This document shows, piece by piece, positions 33,735 to 45,082 of a stretch of 64,000 nt of DNA. The notes beneath the pieces are model-generated. The model searched no databases. It saw only the letters and a program-made list of their open reading frames with translations, and was not told where the DNA came from. The position numbers and the translations under genes were made by a program. The DNA lies in the NCBI GenBank assembly GCA_002633005.1, contig NMRA01000666.1, positions 1-64,000 on the forward strand. Direction: 5' to 3'. The stretch comes from Phoronis australis. Lineage: Eukaryota; Phoronida; Phoronidae. Positions within the stretch are counted from its first letter, which is position 1. Each line of letters begins with the position of its first letter.

Positions 33735-36700
33735 GTACGGTTTCGTCCAGTTTATCTCTTTTGACAATTGGTTCACGATGTCCTAGCCTTTCTTTTTTTA
33801 TCAATTTCGTCATTGGCGACTGTGGCCTGATTGTCTTTGCTCCGCTGGTCGTAAGCGTCTCAACGCCCATTTAATGTTTGTGGTGTTGCACTCTTTATAA
33901 GTACATGTCACGCCCGACGCTGCAATCCATCCAATGACTGATAGATGGCGCAGACGACGCACCCGCCCATGTATTTTACATTTGACTTAAGGTGCATCCC
34001 ATAGACATCACTTAGATCGGGCGCAGGCGCTACTGCAGCAACTTGACGCCATACTGGATCGTGCTACTAGTCACGTGACACGGCTATTTGCCGGGTAAAC
34101 CAACGGGGCAAATTGCCCCTTTCAAAGCTCAATATCTAACACATAAAGAGGCGAAAGAGTGCATTTTTTCCAGAAACATAAAAAACCTGTGATGCAACAC
34201 TTAAATGTATTTTTAAGAGTCAATCAGTCGATAAGGAAAATATCAAACCAATACAAGATAGCAACCAGTGGCAGATTCTGGAGTGGTCTGAGCAGCAGCA
34301 CGTACGATTGTCAATCCAGTGCAAGCGTTTTATTTTTTCGTCTTATAAGAGAAACTAGTAAGATCGCGCACATTTATCATTTAGGTCGTGTCGCTCGATA
34401 CAAACTCTGTATATTGGAAAGACCTGGCCCTCACTCGGGGCGCACTTTCGTGGTACTCTAATATGCCTTTTTAGTATTGAAAAATGACTCCAGGTAACTT
34501 TGTAATACTAAAATATGGCCCGGTTCGCTTTTAAACGGGTGTAAATTTAACATGAACTAATGTTAAAAATGACTTAATAAGCGACATATAAATTCATGGC
34601 AGGTTTTTAAAGTTCATAGGTGTGTTCTGTTCAGTGACGTACAGCGGTTGTCGGTGAGCGTTTGATCGCTATCTTCTTTGTTAACTGCCGAGCTCATTCT
34701 TTTGTCTTGTGTGACAACATGCACATCAATTATCTACCAGCCTTATTACCGATCACTTGTCAGACGTTTTCACTCCCAAACTTCCAAATGGAATTTGGGA
34801 GAAATTTTAGGGGGTCATGGCCCCTTGGCCCCCTATCTAAAATTCCCCACTGATATTTGTTGGGAATTCAAAAATGTCATTGGTTTATGTTCAAGCATTT
34901 TATAATTTAACTTATTTTAACAGCACAGCCCAGTCAGGTAACGATCTTATCGGAGATTTGGGCAAAGGACTTAATCAGTCGTCAGCGTAAGATTTTGGCT
35001 ACAGCTGTACAACTTGTTGTGCTATAAAGTCTAACTCAACGGGAGAACGCCGTAATGTAAAATCTAAAGAACACAGACCCAGTTCCTTTCCTGTGCATCG
35101 CTCGGGCTTGCCAACGTACAAATATTCTTCTCTCACGCACGGTATTCCTCTCTCACTGATCTGAAGTCCCACCATAAAGCGCCGGGCACTTTTTGGCGTT
35201 TTGTAGTGTCCCCACACCGTAAAACTATGTGCTCAGAAATAGATCAGCCCATCTCCCACACATTATTTCGAACCATCCTCACCCTTAACCTGATACGTGC
35301 TGCGCATCCCTCAGCCGAGAAAATTAAAATAAATTCTCCGCTCACGCACGCTTGGCCTTCTCACAGTTTCAAAAAAGCTTGACTCGATTGGACGATTCTT
35401 AACATGCGGCCAATAAGTCTTCATGCAGTTCAGTAGTCAAGATATTATATCGTGGCACAAGCAGTGTAAACATGGCCAATTTGGGTAACTGAACGAAGGA
35501 CTGTTAGACAAATGGTGGTTGTTTTCGCTCCAGCCCAGCTCCCCCACATTATATTCCTGGTCCGAACACCGTTCAGTAGCTTCACTCCCTAATTGCGGCA
35601 TATATCGAAAAAGCAAGATTTGCTTTGCCGCGCGCCACTCAGGTCAGCTCAGAGATGAACATCCGCGTATCGAATATGGTTGAAAGATCGCCAATTGCAG
35701 GTACCATGGCTGCTTATCCTACCCCTCTGTTGCGGGGGAACCGTTGGATAATGACGCGACAGGTTTTCACGGACGTAGGGTCGTTTTTTTCAAGGGTTGA
35801 AAATTCTTCACAATAAATATAGACACTGTGAAAAAACTATCCAGATCATTTTTCTCGGTGTCATTATTTTATGCTACACAGGCTCGGTTGCGTATATTTC
35901 CTCCCCTGTTTCGAGTGGGAAATTCTGTCTTTTGGGTATAGGTCGGAGGCGCAATTCAGTCGTACAGGTTTGATAATTTGGTTACTATCCACTTTTTGCG
36001 CAAGTTTTGAGTCACGAAACAAGGAGCTCGTAAGCAAGCAGTGCAAATCTACAAAATTTCCAATTTTGACTTCGACATACGTACATATTTTGCAGGGATT
36101 TGTTTGTTTTTATACAACAGAAAATACCTTGATTTTGGAATAAATATTAAGAAATGGGTTTTTAAAGCAGTATATATTCCAATAGAGAATACATTATTCA
36201 CTTAGATATACTGACTTAGATGCCAGGCAAATAAGATCGGGGATGTTGCTTTTCAGTACAAGTAAAAACACATTATTGTCATTAATACCAAATATTTACT
36301 TATTAATAATAAGTACAATTAACAAACAGCATCATTATTGGATAACAGCATATGATGGTCAATTATTATCTTTTGAATTGATCTTTATGGTCTCAATCAC
36401 CAAGACTGTGGTGAACACAACGCATAGTCGCTCCGATTAAACCATTGTGGCAGAAAATAAAAATCTAGTGGCAACACCACTAAGCTCCATGGCCGAACCA
36501 AAAAACTCATAATTCAATGGCAGGACAAAGAAACTAAACTCTTTGGCTGCAGGCATAACACTGCGAGCCCACTGATTTTCTGACTGATGCCGTAAGGTTC
36601 CAGTGATTCCGCCATTTTTGTCATGTGTAGCACTCTCCAACATGGCGCAACGCAAGCTTCAAACTCGAATTTTTAGCCTTAATATTGGGTTTATCAACTA

Positions 36701-37859
36701 GTATTAATAAATTATCCACGTAAGTCATTGTGTACTCGAGCATAGAATAATAGATACTTATGTTGAGTTCCCACAAAGTAGAGTAGAAAATGCCAAACCT
36801 AATTTCGAGTAACATTTCTAGTAGTCACTTAGTCATTTCTACATCTTGAGGAACTCTAGGTCCGTAAGCTGTAAAGATGGCCGGTTACCTAGACACGTTC
36901 AACTGCACCACGTTTCAGAAGCTCTTCCAAAGGTCGTAGAACCTTTGGCACGAAAATATGATCAGCAGAAGACATTCACCAGAAATTCATTTGGACACTG
37001 CTTACTTGTAGTGCTCATCGCAAGTAGACCGTTCAGCTCTTTTTGGACATTTCGCCGACAAAAACTTCCGATCTCTGCTATATTTCGTTACAATGTCTCT
37101 CCGACTGGGTTCGGGCTATCCTGGCCACTGGTTGTTCGGGTTGAGGCAGGTGTCTCTGTAATGAGTTTATATTTTACCTCTTCGTTGTGAACGATTTTCT
37201 TGCTGCGAAACATAAAAAAAACAAAAACTTTATTGTTGTCAACTATATCGTACTCTTGAATGGCGATAACATTTCATTGAAATTCATTTAGACGATTCTA
37301 GGTTCACACAACGAACGATTCAGAAGGAACCGGGGTGTTCTCTGTGAAATGGAGTGAGTGTTACAATGCACATGAGCGAGTGCAAAAACGCTGAAAACTT
37401 ACTTGTAACTTGGTCTGGATTACGGCTATTGATGAACTTGCTAGCATCAAGGAATTTTAATCACTTAGATAAGTAGCCTTCAGTATCAGGTGGGCCAACT
37501 TCGACAGAGCTCTCTCTGACTCTTCCAAACAACAACGAACTCCTACTAAAATACATGCAATTACGCAGTTTATTTCAGCGTTAGAAGTAAAATCCCTCTT
37601 TTGTCGCAATCTAATCAATGTGCATCTGTTAATTTGTTATAATGGGAATTGCCTTGTACAGCAACCGGTCATGATGTTACTAAATGCGTGTAGCGTTAAG
37701 CAGTGCTAGAAAGGATTCCAGACGAAAAAAATGTATGCTGAGTCGCGGTATGTGACGCAAAATGTTGGCAGATTACAAGGTCATTTAGGTTATGTTGAAA
37801 ACTATTGTACGTGAATCTTCTATTACTAGATCGTTGACCTCAACAACTTCTCGCTATAG
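33735..37859 (+). other. intron between WSC domains 1 and 2
   Basis: About 4.1 kb, phase 1. It contains a GC-rich hairpin at 34797-34849. Other frames (34159-34461, 34999-35217 reverse, 35871-36143, 36846-37190) have no motif and no convincing splice sites. Confidence 0.6.
34797..34849. repeat. GGGGG/CCCCC hairpin, possible miniature element
   Basis: GGAGAAATTTTAGGGGG and CCCCCTATCTAAAATTCC are imperfect reverse complements around GGCCCCTTGGCC. Related GGGGG...CCCCC hairpins lie at 56091-56228 and 56519-56577. Too short to classify. Confidence 0.5.
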
Positions 37860-38144
37860 AACTTCCCGATTGCTTCTCCGGATTTCGTGAACCTGTAAAC
37901 AATACAGTTGTTGGACGTGACGCGTATCTGAACGACAAAAGCAACACGCGTGCGAAATGCAGGAAAGTGTGTAGCGAAATGAAGTACCCGTTTGCCGCCG
38001 TGTGGGGCATGTTCAATTGTTGGTGCACAGAAACCTTCTTTGGAGCAAAGTTGGAGAGATGGAAGTGTATATTGCCGTGTCCCGGAAACCTCAATGAGCA
38101 ATGCGGTGGCTTGACGTTTGCTTGGATTATGAAGTCAGATCCAG
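37860..38144 (+). CDS. WSC domain 2 exon
   Basis: A single exon of 285 bases between acceptor CTCGCTATAG and donor GTTGGT, phase 1 at both ends. It encodes a complete WSC domain: Cys at residues 5, 34, 38, 54, 56, 70, 74 and 82, including FNCWC and CPGNLNEQCGG. Compared with domain 1 the stretch between the first two cysteines is longer (28 against 19 residues). No intron interrupts it, whereas domain 1 is split after its third cysteine. The donor is weaker than the others in the gene. Role in the protein: extracellular ligand or carbohydrate binding, inferred from the family only. Confidence 0.87.
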
Positions 38145-38772
38145 GTTGGTTTGCGTTTAATATATAAACCTAAGTAGCATCTTGTAAACAGTTCAACCAT
38201 ATTAATCTGAAATATGAGGATGGTTTTGCGACTTACCTGGAATGAATTGATGTATATTCAGGATGTCCCAACCCAAGGCATTCCCGTCAAGGGAAGCTGC
38301 TAAGGTCGACTGAGGGTACTTGCAAAAGTGATGTGTACAGGAAGTACCTCCCAGTGGATCATTTTTCTTGGCCAGATTCTACGAAATGATAACAGGATTT
38401 CAAGGATATTCATGAGATTTTTTGTACAACAATGGGCAGTTACAATTAAAATCTTCTCGTTTACTTGAGAAAAGTGGTCTTGAAGTTTTACATGAATATG
38501 CCCTCCATATTTGTTGTGCAGCGAGTCTGAGCTTGTGTAATCAGCCAACCAGTGGGACATTTTCATCTTAGAAAAGGCGAACATTGTGTGATCCAAATGT
38601 GTCTTTGATTCACTACAAGAAAAGCAAAGAGGGATCTAAGCCCAAAAATAATCAGTCAAGGATATGAACTCAGGACCGATCATACGGGTAAACGTGCGTC
38701 GGTAAATGCCTGGAAAAGCGAAAAGTAAACGGTAAAGAATCATGTTTGGACAAAATCATACACTAATTTATC
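38145..38772 (+). other. intron sequence before the transposon
   Basis: Start of the roughly 12 kb phase 1 intron between WSC domain 2 and kringle 1. No gene or repeat was recognised before 38773. Confidence 0.5.
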
Positions 38773-39185
38773 AGGTTCACTATGTCCAAATTTTGACATT
38801 CGTTGGAATTTTTTGGGGAAAGCGGGAAATATACATTTCTGGAAACCTCATGGAATGATAAATCAGAAAATAATTGATTCCATTTTTGGTGGCCCTCTTG
38901 GCGGCCATCTTGGAGTTTTAAAAATGGCGCCGGTAAAATAGATTTTGCCCAATATATCCGCCCTTGGGTCACTGAGAATGCTAGTTTTTATGGCTACACC
39001 TGCAGTTCTGAGGTCAATGAATTGGAGTTTTAACTTTATTGGCGGCCATCTTGGATGCCATCATGGAATTTCAAAGATGGCGCCCGTAAAATACATTTCG
39101 TTCATTATTTCTGCTCTTGGGTCACTTAGAATATTAGTTTTAATGGCTGCACCCACATTTTTGGGGTTAGGAATTGAAAAACACT

Positions 39186-40282
39186 ATTTCTAAAATTATA
39201 CATATAATCTAATAACAGCTACGAACCCCTAGAACATTTAAAGGAATTAACCTTTATTTACAGTATAAATCTATATCTTTTTGAAAAGGCATTTTAAGGT
39301 TTCCATATTATTTCCACTGTTTACTTTGGAATCCAGCGCTTCTCTACTCAGTGGAAATACCTTTTGCCTTTGACAGTCGGAAGGCAGATAATTTTGGGCA
39401 GCAACCAGGCTGAGGATCAATGACGAGAACAACAGGAGTTGTAGACTGCCCGTAGCCTGCTCGGCAGGCTACGACTCACTGATCTCTACAAGCCAGTCTC
39501 TCAATCAATTTGTTGCCTTATCACGTCTTCCAGAGGTGACCCATGAGTGGTCGACCCTGCTAACAGTTGTTTTGCAGACGACCCAGTTGGAAATGCTGTT
39601 TGTTGATGAAGCTCATCCAATAGTCATTTCATGGGTCTATACCAGAGGGTTGTGCAGCTCCTAGATACCAGACCTGAACGTAACGAAACAGTGAACCCAA
39701 GACTTGCATGCTGTAATGGCATCTCTGAGAGCTCTTCGGAGGTCCATAGCGAATTCTGTCATAGATGATACCTGGATAGAAGCCGACGCCTTTGGCACTG
39801 CAGATTCTACTCGGCCATGGCAGTCCAGCCTCAGTGCAGGGTGACCAGCTGTATGACATGATCATACACGCCTATGTCCCATAACGGCATGACCCAAAGA
39901 TTTCGTATGCTGATCACAAGGTCAGGCACTGTACGAAGATTATGTCGCTTAGAGAGTCAAGGAAGATAAGAGCTTTTGTTCTTCAGTCAAAAAGAAGTTA
40001 TACAATTCCGTGGTGTCGCCCTGAATCTCAAGGAGACTATTGACGTGTGTGACAGGCTGCTGGTACTTGTCAAGTCAAACAGGCAAATGGACCAGAAACA
40101 TGCTTTCAGCCATTTTGAATTCATTGTAACACCATAGACTATAGTACATGGACCGCCAACTCCGTATACTTTCAATGGACGAAATCTGTGAGCTTACGCA
40201 CAAGCCCTTACGTCATTATTCACTGGCGACACCTGGCTAAATTTTCTGGTGCAATTTCCGGCAAGTACGTCGTCTGCTAATC
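39186..40282 (+). other. transposon interior, unassigned
   Basis: The sequence between the left arm and the THAP relic contains broken protein-like + strand words (for example VALNLKETIDVCDRLLVLVK near 40015-40075) that I cannot place in a family. Confidence 0.35.
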
Positions 40283-40492
40283 ATGGTCGGCTACTGTGTG
40301 GCCGGCTGTTCGGCCACACAAGCGAAATGCAACGGAATTAGCTTCCATACCATCCGAAGACCCCATAATCGGCTGTGGGAAGAAAACATTACTTCTTGTG
40401 TCAACGTGAATGGCAGTTGTTTCAGCAATAAGAATTTAAACATTTGTCTCAAGGCACTTCGAAGATGAATGTTTTTAAGAGACTCTACTACT
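40283..40492 (+). pseudogene. THAP-domain relic inside the transposon
   Basis: The frame starts MVGYCVAGCSATQ (first Cys pair of a THAP finger), then FHTIRRPHNRLWEENI (the FxxxP/Trp region), and reaches NIC. The Cys-x2-His-Phe pair follows as SRHFEDECF, but one base out of frame (about 40450-40480), so the domain is split by a single-base shift. It lies on the same strand as the element's C-terminal coding remnant at 43530-44461. It may be the DNA-binding part of the element or an independent insertion. Confidence 0.5.
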
Positions 40493-43400
40493 TAATCCTG
40501 TCTTCACAAATCCATTCTTTTTCTCCGTTTTGATGAAAACTATCTGGTAAACTTTTTGGCGAAAATTATCCGCTAAATTTCTTCCAAAGGTAGTGACTCG
40601 ATAACTCCTGTCCTTACGAGGAAGTTCAGACATAGCCTAGTGAGCTAATTAACCAAATTACTCTTCGCTAGCCCTGATCAGACGGTTCGTCTCAGCAGAA
40701 TGCGCAAATTTAGCCAGGATTTGGATCAGCGATTTCAACAAATTCATATTCGTGTACAAATAAATAGAACACTGGTAAAACCTTTAACATCAATAAAGAT
40801 TACATTAATACTTCATAAATAACCACCCGGACCAGTCAAAATCTATCTCGCAATTTAACACAGGTTACACACTCATTTCATGTCGAATATATGCCGCACA
40901 AAATCTCTTGACTGCAGTCTATGAAAATGCAACCAACTTCTTTGAAAACATGGATCAGGAACACCAGAGGGGTGTAAAGGTTGTTTTTATTCTTCAATGT
41001 TAAATTTTTTGTAAGCGGACATATGTTTTTTTAAATTTCCGCCTTAAGTTATAACATTTCTAAACTTAAGCCTTTCAAACGAACGTTTATGACGAAAACA
41101 AAATTCTTCAACCAGTTCTGTAAAGTCCTGTGCCACCTTTAGTGTACATAATGAGCCAGTCCCACTCCTAATGTAACGAAAGGGTCCCGTGTATAAAGGA
41201 TACTAAGTATTGCCCATCTGAAATTTTACCGTATGCGCCCTAATAAGTGGCCAGGGTGCTTAGAAAAATCCTCTTCAGGATGGGGTCGCTTATAGCCCAA
41301 AAGTAGTTGAAACCCGGTCTCCGAAACGGGTGAAATCGTAAGGTAGAATTTATCAAAGTTACACTCTGTGACGCATCTGTAACCTATGAACAGAGTTTCT
41401 ACAAAACTGCAGTGCATTGCTATCACACTCTGTTGTCAACTTACGAGCATTTTTCAGAAAATACCACTGCCAAAAATTGCCGTGAATCAGGTTTCAAGCT
41501 CCTCAGCTTGGTTTAACTATATATCAATAAACCATAAAATGGTTCCAAGTGATCAGTGCAATGCCTGCGCACGTCTAATAAATGTGTATCATGCAGCTCC
41601 TTATTTAAACAAAGGTCTGTTTTTTTTTAATTTTGGTCCGGTATAAATAACGCCACAGACCTGGAAATCCAACGAAACACTTCTACCTTACAAATCTGAC
41701 AATCCCTAGTCTCAGAAAATTTGAGCACCCTGCAAATGATGCTAATGATGAAATTCTGGTGTTGATAATCACCCACTTTGTTTATTTACTTCACCTAAAT
41801 TTGAAATACTTGGTAAAATGAAGCCCATTCGATTAAGCATCATGTGGGTCCCAATGTCAACCCAATATATGATAGAACCCAACAAGCCCAAGTTGCAGTC
41901 AAATCAGGATAGGCATAAATAAGGAAATTTACTGTATCAACAGATTGGCCAAATGAGAATAAGATACAAAGTGTTGCTACAGTGCACACGTGCACGATAC
42001 TTGGTCTATTATTTTCACGACGTAAATGCATGAACCAATCAGATCACCAATGGTGCAAAGTTTTCGAAAACAGCTCGATTTTTAGGGAGTCCTGCTTTAC
42101 TGTTCTATTTATTTTCAAAACTTTATTGTGTTAAATTTGGTTTATTTTCTGTTCAGCTTAATGGAGCCACCTAATATGAATGCATTCAACACAATTAATG
42201 CATTGTAAAAACCAAAAGTTATGCTCTATCAACGTTAGACAAAATCAGTACACCCCTTCTTAAAAAATAGGTTAAAAGTTAGAAACAAAGGACACAAGTT
42301 TCCATCACTTGTAACGTCGATTTTCGACATTGGTGTTGGGGAGGGACAACAGTCTGGCGACAGCAACACGTGATCACACGAAAGCGATGATTTTCAAAAT
42401 TTGATTCGTTTTCGTAGTAATGTCTTTTTTCCCTATGGTTCAGGGCTACTTCTGAATCCAGGAACAAGAACTGAAAAAGGCAGGGTTCGTGATAACGTTG
42501 GAGAACGGTAACATTTATATAAGGTGTTACAACTGTCATCGATATTGTCATCTCCTCTGTTTTCATCCAACCTTCCCAGATGAAAACGTGAATGAAGAGG
42601 ACCTTCAGTACTCGAGTGAGCATGGTATACTGTGTGATTTATGTTGAATTATTCAACGGTTCTTTTAATAATCATTTCACGCTATAGCTACAACCAACGG
42701 CTCTTTTAAGGGCCACTCAACACTTTCCAGAACAACTGCTCACTTGAGAATGTTGATTTATAAACATGCTTTCGTAGTTTTCTCAGTAGGCCTATGTGAA
42801 CTATAAATCAAAAACTGTCCGATAACTATGCTGCTATTGGGAAAGCAGACGACATAATTAGTCGGCACCGAAGTTTGAATTTTGTAATTAATTACCAGTA
42901 GGATTGCCAAAAGTACTCACAATGCCAACACTTCTACTATTGAAAGACTTTGAAAAGCGTTTCAATGCCGAAATTAATATTTTTTTTCGTTGTTTTGGAC
43001 AGTAAACTAGATGCAAGTATTTCTCGTCAAAATACGCTAACCGGAAACTGCACCAGAAAGGTCAGGATAGTTCAGATCAGCACGTAAGGATATGCCGGAG
43101 TTGCGAATCTGTTGTCTATAATCTATGGTAACACCAAGAGCAGTCTTTGCTACCAGTGGGGCAACGCTGCCATGCACGAACGAGTAAAATCGAATCCACC
43201 TTCTGAAGAAACTTTCCGAAGCAGACGTTTTAGACCAGGACAGTCCTCGAGCTGCAAGAGAGGTTTTTGATACAGGAAACATGTAAATGACATCCACTGA
43301 GTGTGTTTACCCAAGCCACAAAATTGCACGTGTGGATAGTATACATTGTAGAAGAGATGTTCTTAACTAGAGATTATGACGATATCATTCTGTTTGTTTT

Positions 43401-43529
43401 TTTGATGCCAACAAAGACAACTCTTTGAAACAAGCCACAACAGAAAAAATGAAGCAGAAAAACGGTAAAGTACAGTTCCAGAAAAGAGATAAGACTTACA
43501 TGGAGAACAGCCCAATTAGCCGTTTCCTC
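40493..43529 (+). other. transposon interior, nothing recognised
   Basis: About 3 kb without a recognisable frame; frames at 41386-41646, 42279-42623 and 43037-43297 carry no motif I know. It may hold eroded middle parts of the transposon protein or other insertions. Confidence 0.35.
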
Positions 43530-44461
43530 TCTCATGACAAAAATGCACTTTTCTGAATATCTGTCTGCAAACACACTTAAATATAGCAAAGAATCTGCCA
43601 AGATAGTCATTACTTCAGCTTCAGGATACACAAACAGCAACCGACGTGATCTACGCTTAGAAGAAAACAATCACGAAAACGCAGATAAATTGCTAATACA
43701 CCATGCAGTTTTGGTGTTTTTTTTGGCCTGACACAGATTTACTGGTACTCATCATTGCCTGTTATGACAGGTTTCTGAGAAATACTGCAGTCCCCATGGC
43801 ATCTGGGTACCAATACGGACAACATTTGCTGCTGTCCGGGCAAAGGCTCTTCCGACTTTCCATTCTTTTATATGGACAGACAACACTGGTCCATTCTATA
43901 GGTTGAATATGTATTTGAATGCAAACACTGATGGCATCAATGCACTGCAGACTCTTTGTACTCCTTATGAAGTAACAGATGAACATCTTTTCACATTAGC
44001 TCCCTTTTACATGTGCATGACCCCCACAGGGTATAAACGCAAATATCATCCAAGAGCTTAGATGGTACCTCTCCTGTAAACATGTGGATGACAGCGACAA
44101 ACGTCCACCCACCATTGGTGCTTTGAAACAGCATATGCTGAGGGTGTTTATTCAAGCCAGATTGTGGGGCAAGGCAGTCATTGCTCGAAATTAGTTCCTT
44201 TACTCATTGCAAAATGAATTTACAAGGACAAAGATAGCCAGCTGAAACCCTTACAACTGATGAGCCTCCGGCGCCAGAGGCTATCATTGAGATGGTTAAA
44301 AGCCAGAGCAAAAACGTTGGTCTTCCCAAAGATGCTGTTGCCGATCAAAGGACCTACCCTACATAGACCTATGTCAGTATAGTGCAAAATGTCAAAATGG
44401 TGATGATGATATGATTCCTGGTGACAGTGATGGCAGTGATGGCAGTAGTAATGATCTATAA
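43530..44461 (+). pseudogene. decayed transposon protein, C-terminal half
   Basis: Forward pieces in order: MHFSEYLSANTLKYSKES and VITSASGYTNSNRRDLR (43540-43655), then LIHHAVL (about 43690), PDTDLLVLIIACYD (43727-43768), AVRAKALPTFHSF (about 43832-43870), LQTLCTPYEVTDE (43945-43985), PPTIGALKQHMLRV (44107-44150), ARLWGKAV, and a Cys-containing segment before an acidic DGDDDMIPGDSDGSDG tail ending at a stop near 44461. The DTDxLVL motif, the RLW region and the Cys-rich acidic end are what I remember of the C-terminal half of the same family. Stops and shifts separate the pieces. Confidence 0.72.
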
Positions 44462-45082
44462 ACTGATTTCAAAGTTCTGAAAGACTATTGACACTAAAAA
44501 AACAAAATTTTGTGTTCTGCAAACGTAAATAAATCGTTTAGATACTGGTTTAGTTTAAGCATCTTGAAGGAAACAAGTTTCGAACAAAATATACGAGAAA
44601 ATAAGATAGTGATGGTCAATATTGAATTACAGGAAGACTGTATTTAGAAATTGTGGCTGCTAATAAATAGGGTTTTGATTGTGTATCACATTTAATAAGT
44701 TGCATTTTCAGATTTTTGACCTCAAAAATGTGAGTACATCCGTTAAAAGTAGCATTCTAAGTAACCCAGGAACAAAGATACTGAGGAAAATGTATTTTAC
44801 GGGGGGCATTTTTAAAAAATCCAAGATGGCAGCCAATAAAATTAAAATTTCTAATTCCTTGACCTGAGAAATGAAGATGTAGCCATGAAAACCAACATTC
44901 TAAGTGACCCAAAAGCGGAGATATTGGGCAAATTTCATTTCACTGGCTCCACTTTTGAAAATCCAAAATGGCTGCCAATATGGCCGCGAAAAATAGAATC
45001 AATTATTTTCTGATTTTTCATTCCATAAGGTTTCCAAAAATGTATAGTTTCCACTTTCCCTAAAAAATTCCAACAAACCTGA

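Larger units (their letters stand above)
38773..45082 (+). mobile_element. 6.3 kb inverted-repeat DNA transposon inside the intron
   Basis: Inverted arms of about 400 bases: 38773-39185 and 44690-45082. The outer ends read TCAGGTT...AACCTGA. Both arms carry ATACATTT(C/T)TGGAAACC, then TTGATTC(C/T)AT, then GGCGGCCATCTTGG-type words, and each contains two imperfect tandem copies of a unit of about 150 bases (GGCCATCTTGGA...TTGGGTCAC(T)...GAGAATGCTAGT). The interior encodes the C-terminal half of the same transposon protein whose N-terminal half lies at 7640-9110, plus a THAP relic. It lies in an intron of the WSC/kringle gene in the same orientation. Target duplication not resolved. Confidence 0.75.
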
